Both the position numbers and the translations under genes were made by a program. The notes below the pieces were generated by a model. It was not told where the DNA came from and did no database searches. It worked only from the letters and a program-made list of their open reading frames with translations. This document shows positions 45,472 to 54,703 of a stretch of DNA of 64,000 bases, piece after piece. Position 1 is the first letter of the stretch; every line of letters begins with the position of its first letter. This DNA is from Flavobacteriaceae bacterium Ap0902 (GTDB taxonomy: Bacteria > Bacteroidota > Bacteroidia > Flavobacteriales > Weeksellaceae): positions 186,001-250,000 of the forward strand of contig WTFG01000001.1 in the NCBI GenBank assembly GCA_009835005.1, read 5' to 3'.

Positions 45472-46116
45472 ATGAGAGCAATTGTGATTGGTGGAACGGG
45501 TGCTACGGGCATGCCTTTGGTGAGTCAATTATTGGCTGATAAGGATATTACAGCGGTGGTTTCTCTGGTGAGAAATCCGAGCAGAGAGCCACACGAAAAG
45601 TTGAATGAAGTCAAAGTGGATTTTGAAAATTTACAGGACTATGCAGACATCATTTATGGGGATTTGGCGTTTTCTTGTTTGGGAACAACGCTGAAGGATG
45701 CAGGTGGTAAGAAGGAACAATGGCATATCGATTATGATTATGTGCATGCGTTTGCCCAGATTGCTAAAGGAAATGAGGTGCCAACTTTTGTACTCTTATC
45801 GGCTCAGGGAGCGGATGCGAATGCTTTCTTTTTCTATAGTAAATTAAAAGGTAAACTAGAAGATGCAATTAAAAAATTGGATTTTGAGCATTTGGTTATT
45901 GCAAGACCGAGTATGCTAATCCGTCCGAATTCTAAGAGAATGGGTGAGAGAATTGGGGTGGTTATGCTAAACTTCTTTAATAAACTGGACTTGTTTAAAA
46001 AACAACAGCCATTACATGTGGAAAAAGTGGCTTATGCACTACGTATTGCTGGTAAAAGCGTTTTGGAAGTTGTAGAAATAATAGGTGTAAAAGATATTCT
46101 CGCGTTAAATAAATGA
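45472..46116 (+). CDS. NAD(P)-binding Rossmann protein, HTATIP2/TIP30-like
   Basis: This 214-residue atypical short-chain dehydrogenase has the nucleotide-binding motif VIGGTGATGMPLV near the N-terminus (residues 3-16) and DLAFSCLGTTLKDAGGKKEQ. The catalytic-type region is VLLSAQGADANAFFFYSKLKGKLE, with a Tyr-x3-Lys pair (YSKLK). It ends with HLVIARPSMLIRP. This pattern matches the small NAD(P)H-binding proteins related to TIP30 and oxidoreductases of unknown substrate. It stands alone on this strand and is closed by a 15-bp terminator stem. Confidence 0.88.
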   Translation: MRAIVIGGTGATGMPLVSQLLADKDITAVVSLVRNPSREPHEKLNEVKVDFENLQDYADIIYGDLAFSCLGTTLKDAGGKKEQWHIDYDYVHAFAQIAKGNEVPTFVLLSAQGADANAFFFYSKLKGKLEDAIKKLDFEHLVIARPSMLIRPNSKRMGERIGVVMLNFFNKLDLFKKQQPLHVEKVAYALRIAGKSVLEVVEIIGVKDILALNK

Positions 46117-46141
46117 GACTGTGAATTGGATAGATTTAAAT

Positions 46142-46177
46142 AAGAAAAGATAAGCCTCTTCTGGCTTATCTTTTCTT
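46142..46177. terminator. bidirectional terminator
   Basis: A perfect 15-bp stem, AAGAAAAGATAAGCC (46142-46156) with its complement (46163-46177) and a six-base loop, lies between converging genes. Confidence 0.9.
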
Positions 46178-46201
46178 AATGAATGTTATTATAAGTATTT
46201 T

Positions 46202-48472
46202 TTATTTTAGGTTTTCTGCAAAGAATCCCATCATGGCTTTATAGAGTTCCATGCGGTTTTCTTCTTTGGCAAATCCATGGCCTTCATCATATTTCACCAT
46301 ATACGGTACATCAATTCCTTTTTCTCTGAGTCCACGAACGATTTGATCGGCTTCGTCTATGTTAACTCTTGGATCATTAGCGCCTTGTACTACAAATAAA
46401 GGTTTTTTGATTTTATCTATATGAAATACAGGGGATACTTCTTCCATTATTTTTTTCTCTTCTGGTATGGCTGGGTTATACCATACGGCTTTTAATATAG
46501 GTAAATAGGGCGCCCAATAGGCTGGAATGGTTTCCATAAAGGTAAACAGGTTAGATACTCCTACGTAATCTACGCCACATGCGTATAGGTCTGGGGTTTT
46601 GGTAAGGCCTCTTAGTACAGCATATCCTCCATGGCTACCTCCATAAATGGCGGCTTTTTTGCCGTCTACCCATCCATGGTCTATGGCATATTGTAGGCCG
46701 TCTTCTACGTCGTCCATGGCTTTTCTACCTATTTGTTTGAATCCGCTTCTAAAAAATTCTTTTCCATAGCCTCCACTAATTCTAAAGTTTACATGCAGGG
46801 TGGCGTAGCCCCTGCTGGCAAATAATTGTGCTTCTGGGTTAAAGCCCCAAGAGTCTCTAATGCCTTGTGGTCCGCCGTGAGGGTTTACAATGACGGGTAC
46901 TTTGTCTCCTTTTTTATAGCCATTGGGTAGGGTAATGTAGCCATGTAGTTTTATACCATCTCTGCTGGTGAAACTAATGGGGCGCATCTCTGCCATGTCT
47001 GTTTCTTTTAATTGAGGCATGAGGTCGAAAAGCAATTTAAACTCGTCTGCTTTTACATCATAACTATAATATTTACCATAAAGTTTGTCGCTGGTAATCA
47101 GAATTAAATATTGGCTTTCATCATCGGTCTTAGCCGTGATATGATATTCATAATCACCGAACTCTCCTGTGATACGTTTGTGCAACTTTTTATAATAATC
47201 ACTTACTGGGATGATATGATATTTTTCTCCTTCATAAGAGAAATAATCTAATTCCCAATTTCTGTTTCTAGACAATGAAGCACCACTCACATCATAATTT
47301 GGGTGAGAAAATAATTCTTCTAATACTTTTCCTTCTTTTAAATCATATTTAAGGATGACCGTCTTATCGGTATCTAAATTAGAAACCACATAAGCCTCAT
47401 CTGGATTATCGGATGCATAATCAAAACTAATGATGCCAAATGTATCATCCCATTTGGTGGATTTTATGAGTTGATATTCTCCTCCTATTTTATAGTATAA
47501 TTCTGAGTTGATACCGTCTTTTAATCTTGAGAAACCACGTAAATTTCCGTCTTTATCGAACTCATATCCCATGATAGGGTTTTCTAAATTGGTATTCTCA
47601 TATAATTGAACAATTTTTCCTGTATTGATATTGATTTTATAAGGATCGAAAACCTGTGGATTATTCTTGTTCATAGAAATAATCATGTGGTCTTTGTCTT
47701 CTTTTAGCAAAGCTAAAATTTCTACTTTTACACCCGTGTAAGGCGTTAACTCTTTTTGGTTTTCTCCTGTTACATCTACAGCAAAAAGATGATAGTCTTC
47801 GTTACCACCTTTGTCCATTACATAAATGAGTCGGTTATCATTGGCCCAACCATAACCTCGCACTAATTCTTCTCCTTCTTTTATTACTTGGGTTACCTTG
47901 CCTGTGGCAATATTTTTTACGTATACGTGATTTTTTAATTTCTCATCTTTTTCTCGGTAACTCATAAAAGTACCTTTGGGAGAGAGTTGAAAAGAAGAAG
48001 ATTTAGGTTTAGCAAAATAATCTTCTACAGAATATTTATAGTCTCCTTTTTCTTTGGCTGATAATGCAACTAATTCTGTATCTGAACTTGGGAGTGAGGT
48101 ATCTCCCGGTTTTTTTAGTTTTCCTTTGGTTAAGGTGAGGGATAATTCCATGGGTCCTTGCTTAAAGACACCTTCTATAACTTCTCCTTTTAACTCGCCT
48201 GTATAGGAAAGACCTACTTGTGCCATGTTAAAAGTTAAAATGCCATTAGTGAAATCTACTTTGTCTAAAGGTAGTCCTGTAACTTCTTGTGCTGGGCTGT
48301 CCATTGTTCCTGTTAAGGCGTCATTGTTGCCCTTAAAATGAAAAACCAACGGTAATTCTTGGCCTTGTATATTAAGGATTCCGTTCCAATCTCCTGCTAT
48401 GTTTTGTGCTATCATACTTATTAAAGAAAATAGCAAGATAGGCAATGCTAATAAATATTTGAAGTTTTTCAT
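46202..48472 (-). CDS. S9 family prolyl oligopeptidase-type peptidase, exported
   Basis: The 756-residue protein has a signal peptide ending SMIAQ. A small beta-rich N-terminal domain follows (about 24-115; IAGDWNGILNIQGQELPLVF), as found in hydrolases with a lipocalin-like module. Then comes a TolB/WD-like propeller (about 150-500) and an alpha/beta-hydrolase domain with GGSHGGY (nucleophile Ser about 613), GANDPRV (Asp about 700) and DEGHGF (His about 732). It should cleave oligopeptides in the periplasm, possibly after proline or with acylaminoacyl specificity. It is monocistronic. Confidence 0.92.
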   Translation of the reverse strand: MKNFKYLLALPILLFSLISMIAQNIAGDWNGILNIQGQELPLVFHFKGNNDALTGTMDSPAQEVTGLPLDKVDFTNGILTFNMAQVGLSYTGELKGEVIEGVFKQGPMELSLTLTKGKLKKPGDTSLPSSDTELVALSAKEKGDYKYSVEDYFAKPKSSSFQLSPKGTFMSYREKDEKLKNHVYVKNIATGKVTQVIKEGEELVRGYGWANDNRLIYVMDKGGNEDYHLFAVDVTGENQKELTPYTGVKVEILALLKEDKDHMIISMNKNNPQVFDPYKININTGKIVQLYENTNLENPIMGYEFDKDGNLRGFSRLKDGINSELYYKIGGEYQLIKSTKWDDTFGIISFDYASDNPDEAYVVSNLDTDKTVILKYDLKEGKVLEELFSHPNYDVSGASLSRNRNWELDYFSYEGEKYHIIPVSDYYKKLHKRITGEFGDYEYHITAKTDDESQYLILITSDKLYGKYYSYDVKADEFKLLFDLMPQLKETDMAEMRPISFTSRDGIKLHGYITLPNGYKKGDKVPVIVNPHGGPQGIRDSWGFNPEAQLFASRGYATLHVNFRISGGYGKEFFRSGFKQIGRKAMDDVEDGLQYAIDHGWVDGKKAAIYGGSHGGYAVLRGLTKTPDLYACGVDYVGVSNLFTFMETIPAYWAPYLPILKAVWYNPAIPEEKKIMEEVSPVFHIDKIKKPLFVVQGANDPRVNIDEADQIVRGLREKGIDVPYMVKYDEGHGFAKEENRMELYKAMMGFFAENLK

Positions 48473-48528
48473 GCCTTATGTTTTGTGATGTAAATAAGAA
48501 ATTGTGATTGTTTAAATTCTAAGTTGTT

Positions 48529-48729
48529 TTAAAGGTTCTCAGTCGCTTCTTTAGATGCTATAAAGAATTTATACAACATATAAACGCCCAAAATGGACCA
48601 AAATGCTCTGTAAACCCAAGTATTGACATCAAAGAAGAAAATTGTAGCAGTTTCTGCCACATTATATAAACTATAAGCAACATTCAGAATAGCAATGATT
48701 CCTAAAATTAATGGAATGAATTTTTTCAT
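48529..48729 (-). CDS. small two-helix membrane protein
   Basis: This 66-residue protein has two hydrophobic helices: about 3-22 (KFIPLILGIIAILNVAYSLY) and 38-58 (VYRAFWSILGVYMLYKFFIA). It is not recognised beyond that. The start codon is followed by KK as in many exported or membrane proteins of this genome. It lies 56 bases upstream of the S9 peptidase on the same strand and may share its transcript. Confidence 0.65.
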   Translation of the reverse strand: MKKFIPLILGIIAILNVAYSLYNVAETATIFFFDVNTWVYRAFWSILGVYMLYKFFIASKEATENL

Positions 48730-48933
48730 GAATATATTATTATGTTGAATTAGGCTACTTGATTTTTTCTTTCCCTATTCAAACTATGGTATATGAGTGT
48801 ATATTTTTTAAGTTTAGTTACAAAAATTTTAACTTATTTTAAATAATTCATCTTTTTTATAAAATAATGAATCACTTGATAGCAGTATCACAAATTTCTT
48901 TCAACTAAAAGAAGATTGGTGAAGTTTATGCAT
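48730..48933. other. gene-free AT-rich stretch
   Basis: No gene or repeat is seen. It lies between the small membrane gene and the lepA terminator and should hold the promoter of the former, though no exact TAnnTTTG box is evident. Confidence 0.45.
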
Positions 48934-48965
48934 AAAAAAAGCCTAAACATGGCGTTTCAGGCTTT
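48934..48965 (-). terminator. lepA terminator
   Basis: Minus-strand AAAGCCT-G-AAAC pairs with GTTT-AGGCTTT and is followed by seven T. Confidence 0.8.
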
Positions 48966-49048
48966 ATACAAATTTTGAAAGTCTCGAATCTTTCTTCTAA
49001 AAACAACTTTTTTCTTTCCTTTTTTTCTTTCTACTTTTCTCTAAAATA

Positions 49049-50845
49049 TTAATCATTCAATTTAAGAACCGCCATAAATGCACTTTGCGGAACTTCTACA
49101 CGCCCCACTTGACGCATTTTCTTCTTCCCTTTCTTTTGTTTTTCTAGTAATTTACGTTTTCTAGAAATATCACCACCATAACATTTAGCGGTAACATCTT
49201 TACGCAAGGCTTTGATGGTTTCACGCGCGATGATTTTGGCTCCAATGGCTGCTTGTATAGGAATATCAAACATTTGTCTTGGAATCAATTCCCTTAACTT
49301 AGAACACATTTTTTTACCAATATTATAGGCATTGTCCTTGTGTACCAAGGCAGATAGCGCATCCACGGGTTCTGCGTTGATCAAAATGTCTAAACGAACC
49401 AGATCAGACTTGCGCATCCCAATGGGTGAGTAGTCAAAAGAGGCGTAACCTCTAGAAATAGATTTTAAACGATCATAGAAATCAAATACAACCTCACCCA
49501 ATGGCATGTGGAAAGTAAGTTCTACCCTATCAGTCGTTAAATACGTTTGATTGATGATTTCTCCACGCTTCTCTATACACAAACTCATCACGTTGCCCAC
49601 GTATTCTGCAGCGGTGATGATGGTTGCTTTAATATAAGGTTCTTCTACACGATCCATGCCAGAAGGGTCTGGTAAATCAGAAGGGTTATTGACTAGAATG
49701 GGAGTCTCTGGATCTTTAGTTGTATAAGCAAGGTATGATACGTTGGGTACTGTTGTAATCACCGTCATATCAAACTCACGCTCCAAGCGTTCTTGAATGA
49801 TCTCTAGGTGCAACATCCCTAAGAACCCACAGCGAAAACCAAAACCTAATGCCGCAGAACTTTCTTTTTCAAAAGTTAAAGAAGCATCATTCAATTGTAA
49901 TTTCTCTAGAGAATAAGTCAATTCCTCATAATCCTCTGTATCTACAGGATAAATCCCAGCGAAAACCATAGGTTTCACATTCTCAAAACCAGCAATCGCT
50001 TCTGCAGCAGGGTTTTCTACAGAGGTAATGGTATCCCCAACTTTTACATCCACCGCCGTTTTAATTCCAGAAATAATATATCCTACATCTCCCGTGCTAA
50101 TGGTCTTTTTAGGAACTTGCTGTAATTTAAGATTTCCAATTTCGTCCGCATGGTATTTTTTACCTGTTGCCATGAACTTAACCTCTTCGCCTTTGCGAAT
50201 TTTACCGTTTACCACTTTAAAATAAGCCTCTACCCCTCTAAATGGATTGTAAACAGAGTCAAAAATTAAGGCTTGTAAAGGTGCTTCAGGATCACCAACT
50301 GGTGCAGGAACCCGTTCTATGATGGCTTTTAAAATGTCTTCTACCCCTTGGCCAGTTTTACCACTGGCTTGGATAATATCTTCTTTATCACAACCAATTA
50401 AATCAATGATATCATCTGCTACCACATCTGGATTGGCACTTGGTAAGTCAATTTTATTTAACACAGGAATAATTTCTAAATCGTTTTCTAAGGCGAGATA
50501 TAAATTAGAAATCGTTTGTGCTTGAATGCTTTGTGCTGCGTCTACAATCAGTAACGCGCCCTCACAGGCCGCAATGGAACGAGAAACCTCATAAGAGAAA
50601 TCCACGTGACCAGGCGTGTCAATTAAGTTTAATGTATATAATTCTCCATTATATTCATAGTCCATTTGTATGGCATGAGATTTAATGGTAATCCCACGTT
50701 CTCTCTCTAGGTCCATATCATCTAGTAACTGCGCTTTCATTTCGCGTTCTGTTACAGATTGTGTGTGCCCTAACAGCCTGTCGGCCAAAGTAGATTTACC
50801 ATGGTCTATATGTGCTATAATGCAAAAATTTCTGATATTCTTCAT
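49049..50845 (-). CDS. lepA: elongation factor 4 (LepA)
   Basis: This ribosome-associated GTPase aids initiation and back-translocation. Motifs are AHIDHGKS (11-18), [21 protein letters not shown] and NKIDLP. The EF4-specific C-terminal domain is present ([32 protein letters not shown]). The start is set at ATG 50845 (MKNIRNFC), giving the standard 598 residues. An ATG at 50908 would add 21 residues but lies upstream of a TATTTTTG promoter box. All five GTPase motifs are intact. Confidence 0.96.
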   Translation of the reverse strand: MKNIRNFCIIAHIDHGKSTLADRLLGHTQSVTEREMKAQLLDDMDLERERGITIKSHAIQMDYEYNGELYTLNLIDTPGHVDFSYEVSRSIAACEGALLIVDAAQSIQAQTISNLYLALENDLEIIPVLNKIDLPSANPDVVADDIIDLIGCDKEDIIQASGKTGQGVEDILKAIIERVPAPVGDPEAPLQALIFDSVYNPFRGVEAYFKVVNGKIRKGEEVKFMATGKKYHADEIGNLKLQQVPKKTISTGDVGYIISGIKTAVDVKVGDTITSVENPAAEAIAGFENVKPMVFAGIYPVDTEDYEELTYSLEKLQLNDASLTFEKESSAALGFGFRCGFLGMLHLEIIQERLEREFDMTVITTVPNVSYLAYTTKDPETPILVNNPSDLPDPSGMDRVEEPYIKATIITAAEYVGNVMSLCIEKRGEIINQTYLTTDRVELTFHMPLGEVVFDFYDRLKSISRGYASFDYSPIGMRKSDLVRLDILINAEPVDALSALVHKDNAYNIGKKMCSKLRELIPRQMFDIPIQAAIGAKIIARETIKALRKDVTAKCYGGDISRKRKLLEKQKKGKKKMRQVGRVEVPQSAFMAVLKLND

Positions 50846-50861
50846 AAAATATAATGATTTG

Positions 50862-50869
50862 CAAAAATA
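50862..50869 (-). promoter_or_regulatory. -7 promoter box of lepA
   Basis: Minus-strand TATTTTTG matches TAnnTTTG, 16 bases before the ATG at 50845, and argues against the longer lepA start at 50908. Confidence 0.5.
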
Positions 50870-50955
50870 TGAAAAATACTTGTCTTTCTTATTGAATTTT
50901 TTTCTCACATGGCATGGGAAAGTGTTAAGAAATATTTATGATAGAATTATTTTTT

Positions 50956-50963
50956 TATATTTG
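50956..50963 (+). promoter_or_regulatory. -7 promoter box of the DPP IV/POT operon
   Basis: TATATTTG is an exact TAnnTTTG match, 20 bases before the ATG at 50984. It is the likely main promoter for the peptidase and the transporter genes behind it. Confidence 0.55.
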
Positions 50964-50983
50964 ATAGTTAGACAGATTCAAGC

Positions 50984-53113
50984 ATGGTAAAAAAAGTTCT
51001 ATTTAGTGGGTTATTCATCATGGCTCAAATGATGTTTTCTCAAGATTTTGGATTAGAACAACTATTTCAATATCAATATTTTTCACAAGGAATCAATGGA
51101 GGCATTTCCATGAATGATGGGGAACATTATACCTTAATTTCTGAAAATGGAATCGATAAGTACTCCTATAAAACTTTTCAAAAGATAGAAACCATTAAAG
51201 AAGGACGCTATTCTGATTACTTTTTTAATGCAGATGAAACTTTTTTAATGTTAGAAGAAGAGCCAGAGTCAATCTTTAGACGATCTAAAAGAGCCACTTA
51301 TACCTTATATAATCTCCAAAATAACTCAGAAACCAAAATATTTAACGGCAAAAAAGTGCAAGAGCCAACGCTTTCTCCTGATGGGAAAAAGGTGGCTTTT
51401 GTTTTTGAAAATAATATTTACTTTCAAAATTTAGCGGACGGGAAAGTAACGCAAATCACTACCGATGGTAAAAAGAATTATATCATCAATGGTGTTACGG
51501 ATTGGGTATATGAAGAAGAATTTGCTTTTGTAAGAGCCTTTGATTGGAATGCCGATAGCAATAAAATCGCCTATATAAGATTTGATGAAAGTGAGGTGCC
51601 AGCGATGGATATTGATATTTATGGAGAAGAACTTTATCCAGATAAATTAACTTTTAAATATCCAAAAGCGGGAGAGAAGAATGCAGAGGTATCGGTGCAT
51701 TTATATGATTTAAACCATCAAAAAACCAGTGAAGTAGATTTGAGTGGATACAATGATTTTTATGTACCACGCATTCAATTTACTAAAAATGCGGATGCTT
51801 TGGCCATGATCGTTTCTAATCGTCACCAAAATCAATTAGACTTTTATATGGTAAATGCTGAAACTTTAAAAAAGGATAGAATCTTCACAGAAACGGACAA
51901 GGCATGGATTGATACCGATAATCTTACTTTAGAATTCTTAGAAGATAATACCTTTATATGGAATTCAGAGAGAGATGGTTATAGACATTTATACCACTAT
52001 GCAGATAATGGGACAGTATTAAATCAAATTACTAAAGGGAAGTGGGAAGTAACAGAGTTTTATGGTTATAATCCTACCCTAAAAAGGGTTTATTATCAAT
52101 CCACAGAGCCAGGAAGCATCAATCGTGGGGTGTATTCTATTCAAATTAATGGGAAGAAGAAAATTGCTTTATCTAATGAGCCAGGAATTAATAATGCGGA
52201 CTTTAGTAAAACATTCGCATACTATATTCTATCTCATGACGAGGCGAATACAGTCCCTGTTTATACTTTGAATAATGGTAAAAATGGGGAGGAATTAACG
52301 GTTTTACAAGACAATGCGAGAGCCAAAAACTTTATAAAAAATCAAAAACCTCAACCCAAAGAGTTTCAGAAAATTGAAGTAAATGGTGTGGAGTTAAACG
52401 CTTATGTAATTAAGCCCAAAAACTTTAACCCAAATAAAAAATACCCATTATTTATGTACTTGTACGGAGGGCCAGGGTCTCAACAAGTATTGAATAATAG
52501 TGGAAGTTTTAATTTTTGGTGGTTTCAAGTATTGGCGAATCAGGGTTATATGGTTGCTTGTGTAGATAATCGTGGTACTGGAGGTAAGGGGGCTGATTTC
52601 AAAAAGGTGACTTATAAAAATTTAGGAAAATACGAGATAGAAGATCAAATGGCGGCTGCACAGTATTTTGGAAGTTTACCTTATGTAGATGAAACCAGAA
52701 TCGGAATGTTTGGGTGGAGTTTTGGCGGTTATATGACTTCACTAGCGCTGACTAAAGGTGCAGATATTTTTAAAATGGGAATCGCAGTGGCTCCTGTAAC
52801 ACATTGGGGATTTTATGATACCATATATACTGAGCGCTTTTTGCAAACGCCACAAGAAAATCCAGCAGGATATGAAGATAATTCCCCTATTAATTACGCT
52901 AATTTGATAAAAGGGAATTTCTTATTAATCCACGGAACAGCAGATGACAATGTACATGTGCAAAACTCAATGCGTTTTGCAGAGGCTTTAATTCAAGCAG
53001 ATAAAGAATTTGAATACATGGTTTATCCAGACAAAAACCATGGAATTTATGGAGGGAACACCCGCAAACATTTATATAAAAAGATGACCAATTTTATATT
53101 GGATAATTTATAA
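50984..53113 (+). CDS. dipeptidyl peptidase IV, S9B family
   Basis: The 709-residue exported serine peptidase removes Xaa-Pro or Xaa-Ala dipeptides from N-termini. A signal peptide (about 1-20, ending MFSQ) is followed by the DPPIV_N beta-propeller, with the substrate N-terminus-binding double-Glu motif in WVYEEEF (about 177-179). The hydrolase domain has GWSFGGY (Ser about 579), HGTADDNVH (Asp about 655) and KNHGIYG (His about 686), as well as YGGPGSQ for the oxyanion region. A POT transporter starts 18 bases downstream, coupling dipeptide release to uptake. Confidence 0.95.
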   Translation: MVKKVLFSGLFIMAQMMFSQDFGLEQLFQYQYFSQGINGGISMNDGEHYTLISENGIDKYSYKTFQKIETIKEGRYSDYFFNADETFLMLEEEPESIFRRSKRATYTLYNLQNNSETKIFNGKKVQEPTLSPDGKKVAFVFENNIYFQNLADGKVTQITTDGKKNYIINGVTDWVYEEEFAFVRAFDWNADSNKIAYIRFDESEVPAMDIDIYGEELYPDKLTFKYPKAGEKNAEVSVHLYDLNHQKTSEVDLSGYNDFYVPRIQFTKNADALAMIVSNRHQNQLDFYMVNAETLKKDRIFTETDKAWIDTDNLTLEFLEDNTFIWNSERDGYRHLYHYADNGTVLNQITKGKWEVTEFYGYNPTLKRVYYQSTEPGSINRGVYSIQINGKKKIALSNEPGINNADFSKTFAYYILSHDEANTVPVYTLNNGKNGEELTVLQDNARAKNFIKNQKPQPKEFQKIEVNGVELNAYVIKPKNFNPNKKYPLFMYLYGGPGSQQVLNNSGSFNFWWFQVLANQGYMVACVDNRGTGGKGADFKKVTYKNLGKYEIEDQMAAAQYFGSLPYVDETRIGMFGWSFGGYMTSLALTKGADIFKMGIAVAPVTHWGFYDTIYTERFLQTPQENPAGYEDNSPINYANLIKGNFLLIHGTADDNVHVQNSMRFAEALIQADKEFEYMVYPDKNHGIYGGNTRKHLYKKMTNFILDNL

Positions 53114-53131
53114 CCTAACAAATTTTAATAT

Positions 53132-54631
53132 ATGAAGGATCAAGTAGTAGCAGAAAAAGGGCACCCAGCAGGGTTGTACACCTTGTTTTTTACAGAAATG
53201 TGGGAAAGATTTTCTTACTATGGTATGCGCGCTTTGCTTACCATTTTTTTAACCGCAGAATTAGCTACCGGTGGTTTTGGAATGAATAGGACAGAATCTC
53301 TAACTATTTATGGTATTTTTACAGGTTTAGTTTATCTAACGCCACTTATTGGAGGATGGTTTGCAGATAATATAATGGGGCAAAGAAAAACCATATTTAT
53401 CGGTGGTTTAACGATGGCCATAGGCCAATTATTATTGGCTCTAGGAGCATCCAACGAAATCTTTGGAGACCTGGTTACCAAACAACAAATATTTTATTTA
53501 GGTTTAGGGGTTTTAATCTTAGGTAATGGATTCTTTAAACCAAATATTTCTACCATTGTCGGAGATTTATATGATAATGATGATCCACGCAAAGATGGTG
53601 GCTTCACGATTTTCTATATGGGAATTAACATTGGAGCATTCTTGTCACCTTTTATCGCAGGTACTTTGGGGGAAAAGGTTGGGTGGCCTTATGGCTTCTT
53701 AGCGGCTGCTATTGGGATGTTGGTTGGTGTAATTTGGTTCTACTTTAAGCAGCCTACCTTAGGGACTCTTGGAATGTCACCCAAAGCAGAAAAAGCCAAT
53801 CGAATATCACTTATTGCCAAAGATTGGATAGATATTCTTTTGTACACAGCCGTTAACTTTATCTTTGTTTTCGCGGTAATGTGGTTTTGGGGCGTTACTT
53901 CAGATATGGTGCATACCATTGTCATGTGGGTATTGGGTATTGCAGGTGCTGGGTTTTTAGGTTTATCCGTTTTTAAAGGAACCAACGGACCTACAGAGTG
54001 GACTCGTGTATTTGTAATCTTAATTTTAGCCTTCTTTAATATTGTGTTTTGGGCAGGTTTTGAGCAAGCAGGGGGTACTTTCAATTTATTCGCAGATGAA
54101 AACACCAATCGTGTGGTTGGAGGTTTTGAAATCCCGACGACTTGGTTCCAAAATATTAATCCTATTGCTATTGTAACATTAGCGCCCTTGTTCTCTATTC
54201 TTTGGATTAAATTAGATAAGAGAAAATTAAACCCTAGAACACCTATTAAATTTGCTTTGTCCATGTTTATTGGGGCTATAGCATTTTACATTATGTCTAT
54301 TGCCTCTAACAATGCAGAAGGCGGAAATTTAGTAAGCCCCATGTGGCTAGTAGTAGTTTATGTATTGTTAACTATTGGTGAGTTAATGTTATCTCCAATT
54401 GGCCTTTCTATGGTGACCAAATTATCTCCTCATAAAATTGTATCTGTAATGATGGGTGTGTGGATGGCCAGTTTTGCGCTCGGAAACTTTTTAGCAGCAA
54501 CGTTAGAAGCCATCTTAGTGAAATACGACTTTTCATTATATCCATTTATCGCAGGTTTAATGTTAGCATCTGGTATTTTATTAGTACTACTTTCGCCAAT
54601 CTTAAATAAGTTTATGAAAGGAATTCACTAA
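53132..54631 (+). CDS. POT family peptide/proton symporter 1
   Basis: This MFS transporter of the proton-coupled oligopeptide (PTR2) family has about 12-14 helices. It has the proton-coupling ExxERF motif in FTEMWERFSYYGMRALL (about 20-36), GNGFFKPNISTIVGDLYDN, the PTR2 signature FYMGINIGAFLSPFIAGTLG, and FWAGFEQAGGTFNLFAD. All coupling residues seen in bacterial PepT proteins are present, so import of di- and tripeptides is likely. It follows the DPP IV gene by 18 bases. A strong hairpin lies before the next transporter gene. Confidence 0.93.
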   Translation: MKDQVVAEKGHPAGLYTLFFTEMWERFSYYGMRALLTIFLTAELATGGFGMNRTESLTIYGIFTGLVYLTPLIGGWFADNIMGQRKTIFIGGLTMAIGQLLLALGASNEIFGDLVTKQQIFYLGLGVLILGNGFFKPNISTIVGDLYDNDDPRKDGGFTIFYMGINIGAFLSPFIAGTLGEKVGWPYGFLAAAIGMLVGVIWFYFKQPTLGTLGMSPKAEKANRISLIAKDWIDILLYTAVNFIFVFAVMWFWGVTSDMVHTIVMWVLGIAGAGFLGLSVFKGTNGPTEWTRVFVILILAFFNIVFWAGFEQAGGTFNLFADENTNRVVGGFEIPTTWFQNINPIAIVTLAPLFSILWIKLDKRKLNPRTPIKFALSMFIGAIAFYIMSIASNNAEGGNLVSPMWLVVVYVLLTIGELMLSPIGLSMVTKLSPHKIVSVMMGVWMASFALGNFLAATLEAILVKYDFSLYPFIAGLMLASGILLVLLSPILNKFMKGIH

Positions 54632-54651
54632 ATCATTTAATCTTAAAAAAC

Positions 54652-54691
54652 AATGCACTAGAGAACTTGTACGGGAAACTAGTGCATTTTT
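54652..54691 (+). terminator. terminator or attenuator hairpin inside the POT cluster
   Basis: AATGCACTAG (54652-54661) and CTAGTGCATT (54679-54688) form a perfect 10-bp stem followed by TTTTTAA. It would uncouple the first two cluster genes from the rest. Confidence 0.85.
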
Positions 54692-54703
54692 AATATTTAC
54701 GCT

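Noticed and set aside
45267-45512. 81-residue minus-strand frame before the TIP30-like gene
   Set aside because: Its codons run through the nested hairpin and the start of the TIP30-like gene; the translated text has no signal, domain or sensible composition.
53740-54264. 174-residue minus-strand frame inside the first POT gene
   Set aside because: It is antisense to a complete, motif-bearing gene and has no recognisable features.
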